Origin: Paralithodes platypus | Lineage: Eukaryota; Arthropoda; Malacostraca; Decapoda; Lithodidae | NCBI GenBank assembly: GCA_032716605.1 | Contig: CM064552.1 | Location: 120,921-184,920 of the forward strand | Reading direction: 5' to 3' | DNA: 64,000 nucleotides | Part shown: in pieces, positions 56,225 to 64,000 of the stretch | How positions within the stretch are numbered: position 1 is the first letter of the stretch | Layout: every line of letters begins with the position of its first letter | The notes under the pieces: generated by a model | Told to the model about the DNA's origin: nothing | Seen by the model: only the letters and a program-made list of their open reading frames with translations | Databases searched by the model: none | Position numbers and translations under genes: made by a program

Positions 56225-56708
56225 TTAACCCTCGGGGCCCGGGCAGGTCCTCCTAAGGACGGAGGTCGTATCCGGGCGATCTGGCCGAAAAACGTCTAGG
56301 CCTAGGCTACCGTATTTTTGTTTATTTTAACTGCTAGAAATTTCCCACGCATCTATAAACGTAGTGCGGTTTCCAATCTGTAGACTGGCGTTGAGTAGAG
56401 CTCTAAGTCAACTGGTTCAGTTGTGATGACGATTTCCGTGGAGCGAATTTTTTCGCGATGTTGACAATATCGGAGCTTTTCAGACACTAATTTTGTCTGA
56501 CGTCACAACAATAACATTGATCCGACGTCTCCTTATTGTTTTCGGAGGTGCGGTGACGCAACGATCGGCTTTGTTTACATGCGTCGGACGTACAGCGTTC
56601 AGATGAAGCTGAATAGGCTTTCAAGCTTACAGATTATAACAGGACACCCGGGTTCCTGCCTATCTGCCGCGGTGTCCTTATAAAATGCTACCCGGGCAGG
56701 AAGGGTTA
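56225..56708 (+). mobile_element. Family D GC-rich TTAA element, copy 2
   Basis: TTAA-CCCTCGGGGCCCGGGC at the left (56225-56228) and CCCGGGCAGGAAGGG-TTAA (56705-56708) at the right. Interior words ACTGGTTCAGTTGTGATGACG, TTTTCGCGATGTTGACAATAT and CTTTGTTTACATGCGTCGGAC match the 10815 copy in reverse complement. TGACGTCA-like words (CTGACGTCACAA) are present. Non-coding. Confidence 0.8.
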
Positions 56709-57311
56709 AACAATATCACATATCACACAACCACATCACACATTGCAGCTAACCGGACAACTCAACCATTAGATCTCAACCAGTACTGTACTGTTAGGTG
56801 AGGTAAGGTAGGACTGAAAGGAGTAAGTACCGGTATCACAATCACTTTGTATCACTATCACTTAAACTTTTGAGCCACACCTTCATTCTGGCAACATTTT
56901 GTGAATATTCTGAACTGGTATACCGGTAATTTGCTTGAGAAACAGGTTAACTAACTCATGTAATGATGTACACCCTATGTGGTGGATTGTGTTCTTTTAT
57001 TTCAAAATTTGATCTTAAGCTTTATTTCTGCAGCGATTTTGAGTTCTTTTGCTTTTATCTTGTGTCATCCCCAGTTTTTGTTTATTTTGCAAGTTTTACA
57101 TTATAATATTTACAACTAGATTGGAGGTACATTACTATAATGTAGGTGACAATTATTATAAAGGTGTACACACTGTACAGTCATGGTCTGGAATATCTGG
57201 ACAATTTACAGAAGCACAAATATTACGATCGTGGCGAACAATACAGTATTGATAAACTGCTAGTCACAATAACCATATTACAAGCATTACTACGCAATGT
57301 ACACTTTCTTC

Positions 57312-57560
57312 TTAAGGGGGTAGTGCTTGTTTTTTTGTCTATAACTTTCTGATCAAACACCAATAGCAATGCCATATTCTATTTAAATTTTCTTTAACTA
57401 GCTTTGTTTTTCAATTTTCTTAAACTAGCTTTGTTTTTCAATTGTCACTACTAAAATAAAAACTCATAAAATGTTATGCTCTAGGATAACAAAGTTTCCG
57501 AATGACTAGTCTTTATGAATTATGATAAAAACCCAACAAGGTTTAATGTCAGGTTGCTGC
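57312..57560. mobile_element. Family B terminus followed by a 28-bp tandem pair
   Basis: TTAA-GGGGGTAGTGCTTG then TTTTTTTGTCTATA (57312-57345) is the alternative family B end seen at 9885 and 22553. The rest of the element is not recognised. AACTAGCTTTGTTTTTCAATT occurs twice at 57398-57443. Confidence 0.5.
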
Positions 57561-57686
57561 AGTGGAGCTATTGAATCATATACCTCAGGGATGCTTGACT
57601 GCCACTTCGTTTTTCTTTGGTTCATCTATTTTAGTATTATACAGCAACACCAATATATAATGTCGTCACAGGATCTGAGCTGGGAC

Positions 57687-57695
57687 TATATATAG
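57687..57695 (+). promoter_or_regulatory. TATA-like box upstream of an exon-like ORF
   Basis: TATATATAG lies 46 bp upstream of the ATG at 57741. It could serve as a core promoter for the candidate exon, but AT-rich words are common here. Confidence 0.2.
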
Positions 57696-57740
57696 GGATA
57701 TAGGGTGTTTCCCATGGACTGATCTGTACAGTAGTACACA

Positions 57741-57857
57741 ATGGCCTTCATTCAGCATGCCTGTCGTCTACGATGTCCACTGGAAGACGTGTCAAGCCGT
57801 GGAAGTTGTAGTGAAGATGAGGCCCGAGTTATACGCACCAACCTGGAAAGTAAATAA
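57741..57857 (+). CDS. Exon-like ORF of 38 codons, unrecognised
   Basis: The frame reads MAFIQHACRLRCPLEDVSSR then GSCSEDEARVIRTNLESK before TAA at 57855. The ATG has a strong context (ACACAATGG), local base composition is coding-like, and possible splice donors follow (GAAA-GTAAAT at 57850 inside the frame and GTAAGT at 57861). On the other strand TTTACTTTCCAG (57847-57858) is a good splice acceptor, followed by 29 open codons (starting LVRITRASSSLQLPRLDTSS) and a stop near 57760, so the alternative is a terminal exon of a minus-strand gene. Neither protein is recognised. No repeat family match was seen, which sets it apart from its surroundings. Confidence 0.28.
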   Translation: MAFIQHACRLRCPLEDVSSRGSCSEDEARVIRTNLESK

Positions 57858-57869
57858 TTTGTAAGTTGC

Positions 57870-58797
57870 CATTTTTATATGGGGGGAACAAAGATATCAC
57901 TATTCTAATACACTGAAATACATAAAAATGTAGACTTTAATAAGAATAACAATTGAACGTACAGGAGAATACAGTACTAATCTTTGTGCTTTTATTACAC
58001 TCCTACCACTTTTTTTTTTATCAAAGTAATTTATATTTAAGCCTCAACCACATTTATAGAGCTTCATTGATAAGCATCTGCAATGAACTAATACCACACT
58101 TCAAGCTATTCAAAGTACAAAGTTACCGTTATTTGATTCTTGGGATAAATGGGAATCTTGAAAATGTCATCCACACCATTATGTAAGCAAAGTTTCACTT
58201 CAGGCATTGTGAGTGCATGCATCTAAAACTCAATTGAAACATGAAGCACAGCTTTTCTGGAGGACGAGATAACACCTTAACCTAGTCTTTATCTATTGGG
58301 ACTAGTGGGGATTCCTTCTAACAATGAAGACAGATGGCAAGGTTGAAAAATGTCATCCTCCAGAAAACACACGCACATTGAAACTTGGAGTTTTGGATTA
58401 TGCCGTAAGTAGGAAAACCCTTAACCATACGTATTAGATTACCCCTTTCACTACGATTGCCGTACTGGAACGTCTTCGAAATATCCTGAAATTATTTGCT
58501 CATTAGAACCTCTATAGACGAGCGTAAACGATCAGGGGCGTGGCTCCTCCCTAACCAAGCTGCTATCAGCCTGTGTTAGCCTACACATCTTCTCACCAAT
58601 ACAAAGTGCATCTGTGTACTTGGTGGGAAGACAGGCAAATCACGGTCGCCAAAGGTCGCAGAGACCTCTTAGTTAAGGTAGAATAAGAATTGTGCTGTAC
58701 CTAGGTTTAAGAAAAACTCTGTAGATTTTCAGCCTCTGGGCTGCAATAAACAATAAACCGATAATTAGACAAAATATAAAGACCAGTTCAAGTTTCT
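57870..58797. other. No recognised gene; one hairpin-like pair
   Basis: GCTTTTCTGGAGGACGA (58250) and GTCATCCTCCAGAAAAC (58357) are inverted over about 15 bp, bracketing 90 bp. A TTACCCCTTTCACTACG word at 58439 resembles a family C end. No coding call. Confidence 0.35.
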
Positions 58798-59147
58798 GAA
58801 GGGGTGGCCACGAACAAACCGCCCCCATGCACCTCTGTCCCTAGTCAGTCGACGCCCCTCCTTCCAACCAGCACCACCTTCATCCATATACTTCCTCACT
58901 CCATCCTTCCACCTCTCCCTCTCTGTCATTCCACCTCGCTCTCGTACACCCTCTTGGTTATTCTTTCGCTTTCCATACGTTCCATATGGCCTAACCATCT
59001 CAAGTTGTTCCTTTTCACACTTTCCAGCACATCTACCTCCACACCACAAATCCTCCTTACTTCCTCATTCGTCTGTCTATCCCTCCATGTAACTCCGCAC
59101 GCACTTCTCAAGTAACTCATTTCCACCGCTCTCACTCTTGGTCTGAG
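58798..59147 (-). mobile_element. LINE 3' region, both ends truncated
   Basis: The same C-terminal RT region as at 39838, but it starts at GAAGGGGTGGCC and lacks the final bases and the (ATAG) tail. The right limit is at CACTCTTGGTCTG. Confidence 0.82.
58800..59140 (-). pseudogene. LINE RT C-terminal fragment with indel
   Basis: Two frames together read RAVEMSYLRSACGVTWRDR, CGVEVDVLESVKRNNLRWLG, HMERMESERITKRVYESEVE and then, after a deletion in the GQRGRGRPK segment, RWKDGVRKYMDEGGAGW and DRGAWGRFVRGHPF. The end after HPF is lost. Non-functional. Confidence 0.8.
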
Positions 59148-59554
59148 TCTTTTATATTGTGCGGTTATGTTCTAGTTTGTTTATATTTTACAAGTTTTAC
59201 ATTATACTGTACTGTACAGTACTGTAATATACATTGTCATACTCTCATTGCCATTACAACAGCACTCCGTTTCTTTTCATCGGACGGTAAATTGAATCCC
59301 TTAGCAGCTAATTTCTCGATACTTAATGGAAAAATATGAAACCACTGTGTCTGCATCGCATTAAGACCAATTGTATATAATTAGCACCATATTTCATTAC
59401 AAAATCTTTAAAATAACTGAAATCTTAATGGGAACTTTGCAATTTACGGTCAGGTGAAATTAAAACTACTATAGTTAGCGTATGGTTTTGCCAGCCAGGA
59501 ATAAGGTAAAACTAGAATAATTACACTTTTAAGGCTTTTCAAGGATATGGGCCT

Positions 59555-59800
59555 TTAGGGGGCCTTACTTTATTTTATTTATATTTGTTGTTAATTTTAT
59601 TTTTCAGCTTACACCCTAGCTAGACCTTCATTGAGCTTGAAAATACACCCCTAAGACTCCCTTTGAGGTGAATTTTTAGTTTTTCAGTAGAAGAATTTCC
59701 CAGTCAAAGGCTGGTTACTAAATTAAAGGCTCGTTATTGCTTGCCAAGACAAACATTACATCCAAATGGCACAAAAGGTCTTCATATTGAAAATCGCCAA
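59555..59800 (-). mobile_element. Family B MITE, strongly decayed
   Basis: GGGGGCCTTAC at the left, CTAGCTAGACCTTCATTGAGC, CCCAGTCAAAGGCTGG, GGCTCGTTATTGCTTGCC and CCAAATGGCACAAAAGGTC are recognisable in order; no right TTAA was found. Confidence 0.55.
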
Positions 59801-59930
59801 CACTGAAATGGTTATAGTGACATCTGGCGGGCTAAATTGGTTAAGTCCCTGTTAATAAAACACACCAAGGTCTCACCTGTAGATCCACAAGACGAACACA
59901 TCATCACCACCGAATGTAGCAACAGGGGGC

Positions 59931-59996
59931 GAGGTGCATGGTGGCAATTCATTCATGGCCAACCCTTCGGGGATCATGGTGTCTGCCAATAGATAG
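59931..59996 (+). mobile_element. 66-bp LINE 3' tag
   Basis: GAGGTGCATGGTGG and CCTTCGGGGATCATGGTGTC then TGCCAATAGATAG match the extreme 3' end of the LINE at 39838, in forward orientation. It is followed by ACCAGTTTAAGTTTCTG, which also lies beside the truncated copy at 58781-58798. Confidence 0.75.
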
Positions 59997-60120
59997 ACCA
60001 GTTTAAGTTTCTGTAAAAGTTATAACTGTTTAAAACTTTATTACATTGCAAGTGAACTGTGACTGTTTTACACTGAAGCATAAATAGAAACTTTTTGCAT
60101 GATAATATAATGCATACATT

Positions 60121-60367
60121 GCAATAATAATAATAATAATAATAATAGTTCTTAAAGCTAGCGCATGCTAAGCTAGCTAAGGATAGCTCAATAAGGCCGA
60201 TTAGGCGTATTTCCATTGGGGTCCTGTACTACTACCCCCATCCCTTTGCTCATGAGGGATGGTAACGACTCAGTGCTTGTGAAAAATCTTTAATGCGCCG
60301 AGCGTGGGCGCGAACCCGGGCCTTCTGGGTGGAAGTCCGAGACGCTAGTCACTACACCAAGCGAGCC
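60121..60367 (-). mobile_element. tRNA-derived SINE, type 3, with (ATT)n tail
   Basis: On the minus strand GGCTCGCTTGGTGTAGTGAC (A box) and CCCGGGTTCGCGCCC (B box) form a tRNA-like head (60367-60300). The body ends GGACCCCAATGGAAATACGCC...TTATTGAGCTATCCTTAG and (ATT)n at 60121-60147. The 3' half is shared with 48690-48855, which suggests a LINE-derived tail used for retrotransposition. Confidence 0.85.
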
Positions 60368-60427
60368 GCAGTGCTATAATCTCATTGCCATTACATCAGC
60401 GTATAGCGTATAGTTTTGCCTTTATAT

Positions 60428-61113
60428 TGTCACGTGGGAGCATCTGCAGATGGATACGAGGGGGTACATGGAGGAAATGGTTACGGAAGGAGAAATCTAG
60501 AAGGCAAATATATATTGGAGTCCTGCGTTGCACTCAACATGGTTGTGTGTAACACAAAGTTCAAGAAAAGACAGAGCCACCTGATCACATATAACTCTGG
60601 GGTCTCCAGTAGCCAGATAGATTACTTCTTGGTTAACAGGAAAGACTGGAAACTAGTTCGAGATGTAAAGGTCATCCCGAGCGAAGAATGTATCCCCCAG
60701 CATAAGCTACTTGTGTGCGACATGAGCTTATACAGAGATCCTAAGCGCAAGAAGGTTTACATACCCAAAAGGAAAGTGTGGCTGCTGAAGGACAAGGAAG
60801 TTAGGGATAGGTTTCATAGTGAACTGGAAGAAATTAATAGAAATAAGGAGGCTAGGCCTAACGATGTAAATAGCCAATGGAACTTTCTTGAGCATAGCCT
60901 TATCGCTGCCACTGACAAAGTCTGTGGGAAAACAAAGGGTCACCCCAGGAATAAGACCTCTTGGTGGTGGAACGATGAGGTAGAACATGCTGTGAAAGAG
61001 AAAAGGAGATGCTTCAAAGCATGGAAGAAAGGAGGCAGCAGGGAGGAATACCAGGCAGCTAAACGAACTGGCAAAAGAGTTATTTACAATGCTAAAAATC
61101 GCATTAAGGACCT
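60428..61113 (+). mobile_element. RTE-like LINE, left part (endonuclease region)
   Basis: It starts inside the endonuclease (HVG) near 60428 and is cut at 61113 by the insertion 61114-62698. The LINE resumes at about 62707. The 5' truncation is directly right of GCCTTTATATTGT. Confidence 0.82.
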
Positions 61114-61129
61114 GGGCCGGTATTTATAA
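60428..61129 (+). CDS. APE-type endonuclease C-terminal half of an RTE-like LINE
   Basis: The frame reads HVGASADGYEGVHGGNGYG, RRNLEGKYILESCVALNMVV, NTKFKKRQSHLITYNSGVSS and SQIDYFLVNRKDWKLVRDVK, with the conserved SQIDYxLV and the C-terminal QHKLLVCDM, where His is the catalytic histidine of the exonuclease-endonuclease-phosphatase fold. It is known in RTE and BovB-like elements and in CFDP2-like host annotations derived from them. The linker towards the RT follows (WWWNDEVEHAVKEKRRCFK...AKRTGKRVIYNAKNRIKDL). The final six codons GRYL and stop belong to the inserted element. The N-terminal half with the first catalytic residues is missing. Confidence 0.85.
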   Translation, partial: CHVGASADGYEGVHGGNGYGRRNLEGKYILESCVALNMVVCNTKFKKRQSHLITYNSGVSSSQIDYFLVNRKDWKLVRDVKVIPSEECIPQHKLLVCDMSLYRDPKRKKVYIPKRKVWLLKDKEVRDRFHSELEEINRNKEARPNDVNSQWNFLEHSLIAATDKVCGKTKGHPRNKTSWWWNDEVEHAVKEKRRCFKAWKKGGSREEYQAAKRTGKRVIYNAKNRIKDLGRYL

Positions 61130-62698
61130 AAGAATTTAAACATTTCCCTAAAAAGTAATTTTAACTGAAAGAAAATCCTTAAAAGTTATTCATAAACCAT
61201 TTAAAAGCAGCTTTTGGTGGAAGCGTTAAGAAAGCTGCCACAACCGCTATTTCGCTACATCTAGCAAGATTACAATTGATGAATAACGTTTAATAGGTAA
61301 GTATAGGCTTCTAATTTCATATACAGTACTAATTACTATAAAACATTAGGGTAATTATGCAATATTTTGTTATTGTGAAATCTATTATATATTGCTAAAT
61401 TGAAAGGGTAATATATTTACCATACCAAAACAATTGCATACTCCCGTGTGGCAGCATCTGAGATAGTTGCCAAATTCGCGAGTTTTCACAATTCGTAAAG
61501 TGGGGTAATTTCGGACATTTTTAGAGTTTGTTTTTTACAATTTCTCCTGACTGTAAACACATTGTAGAGATTTAACTAGGTCAAGTGATGTGTAGTGATA
61601 ATGCGCCGTGCGCCATAATCCAGGAAGCCTCCTAAAATTATCCCCCATAATATCCTTATCCTAAATGATGTCCGAAGTATTCTTGAAAAGTGGAAAACTT
61701 CGGACTTGTATGGTAAAAGCGTTTCCATTATATAATGACAATGGCTAATTACTTATCGCCAAAGTCCGAAGTTATGACCGCAGTCCGAAATCACCCCAGT
61801 TTACAGTAATTTGCGAAAAAATAGGGTGCAAATAGGCTACTTGTTCTCGAATGTTATGAAATAGGCCTATCTTGTGACAATCGAATATTATATCTTAGTC
61901 CTTCTACACTCCTTTAATTTGGTCTATTTGTTAGTGTTCTTCCAACAAGTACAGTATAGGCGTTTGTCAACGAGGACGCTGGAACTGTCGAGGTTGTGGG
62001 CGGAGGAGGAGGACCCATCTAAAAATAGAGAGATCGACCGCGGAAAAAAATGTAGTCGGACATAATTATACAGTATGAATCGAAATGTTTAAAGTAGGTT
62101 GATATAATAGTGGTAGGTTACTTTCTAATAAAGCTTATTCGTTAGAGAACACACAGTGGATCACCTTTGAGTAGTATAATGTGCGGGGTGGTATATGGAT
62201 AGAATCAAGAGTTACCCAACATACTGCATTTGATAATATAGTTAACCTACAATCATGAGTTACTCATACAGTTACATTTTGACCGTTGCCAAATAATGTA
62301 GGGTAGTACACACTTTCATCTCGGGGTTAGGAGCTTTGTTCCTCTAAGTTTCATTCGTGGTTTATATGGTATCTTTCGATAAACTCAGATTCGCTATAGG
62401 CCTATTAATCCAATTAGTCTTTTTAACATGAACATTCCTTGGCAGGGGGTGGCGGATTTGTTATTCAACCATCTTCATCGTCCTCTAAAAGTAACTTTTT
62501 GTTATTCAACCATCTTCATCGTCCTCTAAAAGTAACTTGTAAGCGCTAAAAGTCCCCAGGAGGGGTTTTAGTTTTCGCCGGGTTTAAAAGCTACTTTTAG
62601 CCGCTAAAAGTTTTTTTTACCCAACTTTTATCTTTTAAAAGTGGCCGCCATCTTTAAAAGCTACTTTTAAGCCTAAAAGTGCTTTATAAATACCGCCC
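61114..62698. mobile_element. 1.6-kb TIR element inserted in the RTE-like LINE
   Basis: The left end GGGCCGGTATTTATAAA and the right end TTTATAAATACCGCCC are inverted. AAGGACCT (61106-61113) and CTGGTCCT (62699-62706) flank it as a weak duplication. Removing it restores the LINE frame (NRIKDL-EQVCITDNPNG). Subterminal words TTTTAAAAGC and GCTAAAAGT recur on the right (62530-62690). No transposase is recognisable, so the element is probably non-autonomous. Superfamily not assigned. Confidence 0.72.
62460..62541 (+). repeat. 41-bp tandem pair inside the TIR element
   Basis: GTTATTCAACCATCTTCATCG then TCCTCTAAAAGTAACTT occurs twice in direct repeat. Confidence 0.9.
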
Positions 62699-62706
62699 CT
62701 GGTCCT

Positions 62707-64000
62707 CGAACAAGTGTGTATCACTGACAATCCCAATGGGATCTTCAACCTAGCTAGGCGAGTAAAAAATTACAGTAGGGATATTATAGGTGAACAGTGT
62801 GTTAAGAAACGATAATGGGAAGATTGTGTAAGCAGAAAATGAAATCAGAGAAGCATGGAAGGTACTATGAACGATTGCTAAATGTAGAGTTTGAATGGCA
62901 TAAGGAACAGCTTAGTATCGAAAAACCAATATCTGGGTCCCCTCATTTGATAGCACCAGCTGTAGTGAGCGACGCAATCAATAAAATGAAGGACGGTAAA
63001 GCTCCAGGTTGCTCCGACATTGTCGCTGAGATGATAAAAGCCTCAGGGGAGATTGGTGTAAACTTAGTCACAGAGTTGATAAACACCATTATTAAAGATG
63101 AGAAAATCCCAGAGGATTGGCTCAAAAGTGTAATAGTAAATAATTATATACAAAGGAAAAGGGGATGCACTAGATAGAGGAAATTATAGGGGCCTGAAAA
63201 TGCTTGACCAAATCATGAAGATCTGTGAGAGAGTCCTTGAGGGTTTGATCAGGCAAAGCATCTCCATTGATGATATGCAGTTTGGTTTTATGCCAGGACG
63301 TGGTACAACCGATGCTATCTTCATAGTCAGGCAGATACAGGAATGAGACTTACTAAAAGGCAGGGATCTTTACTTTGTGTTTATAGACCTGGAGAAGGCC
63401 TTTGATAGGGTGCCTAGAGATGTTGTGCAGTGGGCTATGAGGACACTTGGTGTGGAAGAGTGGCTAGTGCGTGTGATAATGAAGATGTATGAGGATTCGC
63501 GAAGTGCGGTGAGGGTGAAGGGTGTACTGAGTGATGAGTTCGCAGTCCATGTTGGAGTCCATCAGGGTTCAGTGTTAAGCCCCCTCCTCTTTATTATGGT
63601 CTTGGAGGCGCTGTCTTTTAGTTTTTAGAGGCGGACTCCCATTGAAACTGTTTTATGCAGACGATTTAGTCCTAATAGCTTGCAGGATGCTGAGGCCAAA
63701 TTCAGAGTGGAGAGAGGGCATGGTGAGCAAGGGTTTAAGAGTCAATATTAACAAAACCAAGGTTATGCATTGTAGATTGAAACAAGGCAATGTGGAAAAG
63801 AGTGGTGCATACCCATGTGCAGTGTGTGGAAAGGGAGTGGGCATTAACTCAATTCAATGTAGCATCTGTCGATGTTGGGTACACCATGGGAGTAAGCGCT
63901 GTTGTAGAATAAAGGGGCCCCTGCCGAAGGATAAGTCAGAAATAGAGAAATTTGAGTGCGTAGTGTGCAAAGGCGAGCTTGTGTTAAGTGATGATCCTTT
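62707..64000 (+). pseudogene. Reverse transcriptase of the RTE-like LINE with C-terminal zinc finger, runs off the window
   Basis: Across several frames: EQVCITDNPNGIFNLARRVK, YYERLLNVEFEWHKEQLSIE, APGCSDIVAEMIKASG, YKGKGDALDRGNYRGLKML, MQFGFMPGRGTTDAIFIVRQ, FVFIDLEKAFDRVPRDVVQW (first catalytic Asp), VHQGSVLSPLLFIMVLEAL and YADDLVLIA (63654-63680). Downstream is CAVCGKGVGINSIQCSICRC then WVH...C...C and FECVVC, a Cys4-His-Cys3-like finger near 63810-63980. Lesions include frameshifts near 62817, 62865, 63138 and 63625, stop codons at about 62847 and at 63344 (TGA), and an insertion near 63690. Non-functional. It is the continuation of the part at 60428. Confidence 0.85.

Overview
The window reads as transposon-dense, intron- or intergenic-type nuclear DNA from an animal, most likely an arthropod and probably a decapod-like crustacean. 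The evidence is the TTAGG-type (CCTAA) telomere-like tracts, long (GA)n, (CA)n, (AT)n and compound microsatellites, many 5'-truncated non-LTR retrotransposons of the CR1/L2-like, Jockey-like and RTE-like kinds, tRNA-derived SINEs, and a dense load of small palindromic elements. No bacterial-style operon, rRNA gene, intact tRNA gene or CRISPR array is visible. I could not identify a host protein-coding gene with confidence. The best host candidates are a short exon-like ORF at 57741-57857 and a weaker one at 6829-6951.

Layout. Positions 1-7 kb are comparatively free of transposons but strongly enriched in two short palindromic words, TACCGGTA/GGTACC and TAGGCCTA, with one compound CT/GT microsatellite, one CA/CT-rich tract and two copies of a G-rich hairpin followed by TTAGG units. 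Positions 7-14 kb hold many MITEs, a 32-bp-TIR element, and a near-perfect foldback element whose loop is telomere-like. Positions 14.4-16 kb carry a reverse-strand CR1/L2-like LINE embedded in CT/GA repeat. Positions 16.3-19.4 kb are a tandem segmental duplication whose two units differ mainly in the length of a 33-bp minisatellite (about 7 against about 43 copies). Positions 19.4-35 kb are nested MITEs with four more LINE fragments. Positions 35.3-37.2 kb look like one inserted unit with TG...CA ends inside (TA)n. Positions 38-57 kb are AT-rich and sparser, with hAT-like, mariner-like and Tigger-like MITEs, SINEs, LINE tails, a degenerate 50-60-bp tandem array and a 306-bp tandem duplication. 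Positions 58.8-64 kb hold LINE tails, a SINE and an RTE-like LINE split by a 1.6-kb terminal-inverted-repeat insertion; that LINE runs off the right edge.

How it fits together. At least four different short-element families (called A, B, C and D here) end at TTAA and several copies restore an empty TTAA site, so one or more TTAA-targeting transposases (piggyBac-like by analogy) probably mobilised most of the small elements. LINE machinery explains the SINE tails and the 5'-truncated copies with 9-11-bp target duplications. Nesting gives a relative insertion order in several places. All coding regions seen belong to retroelements and nearly all are decayed; none is a complete element. Family names A-E are local labels, and class assignments rest on termini and target duplications, not on database searches.
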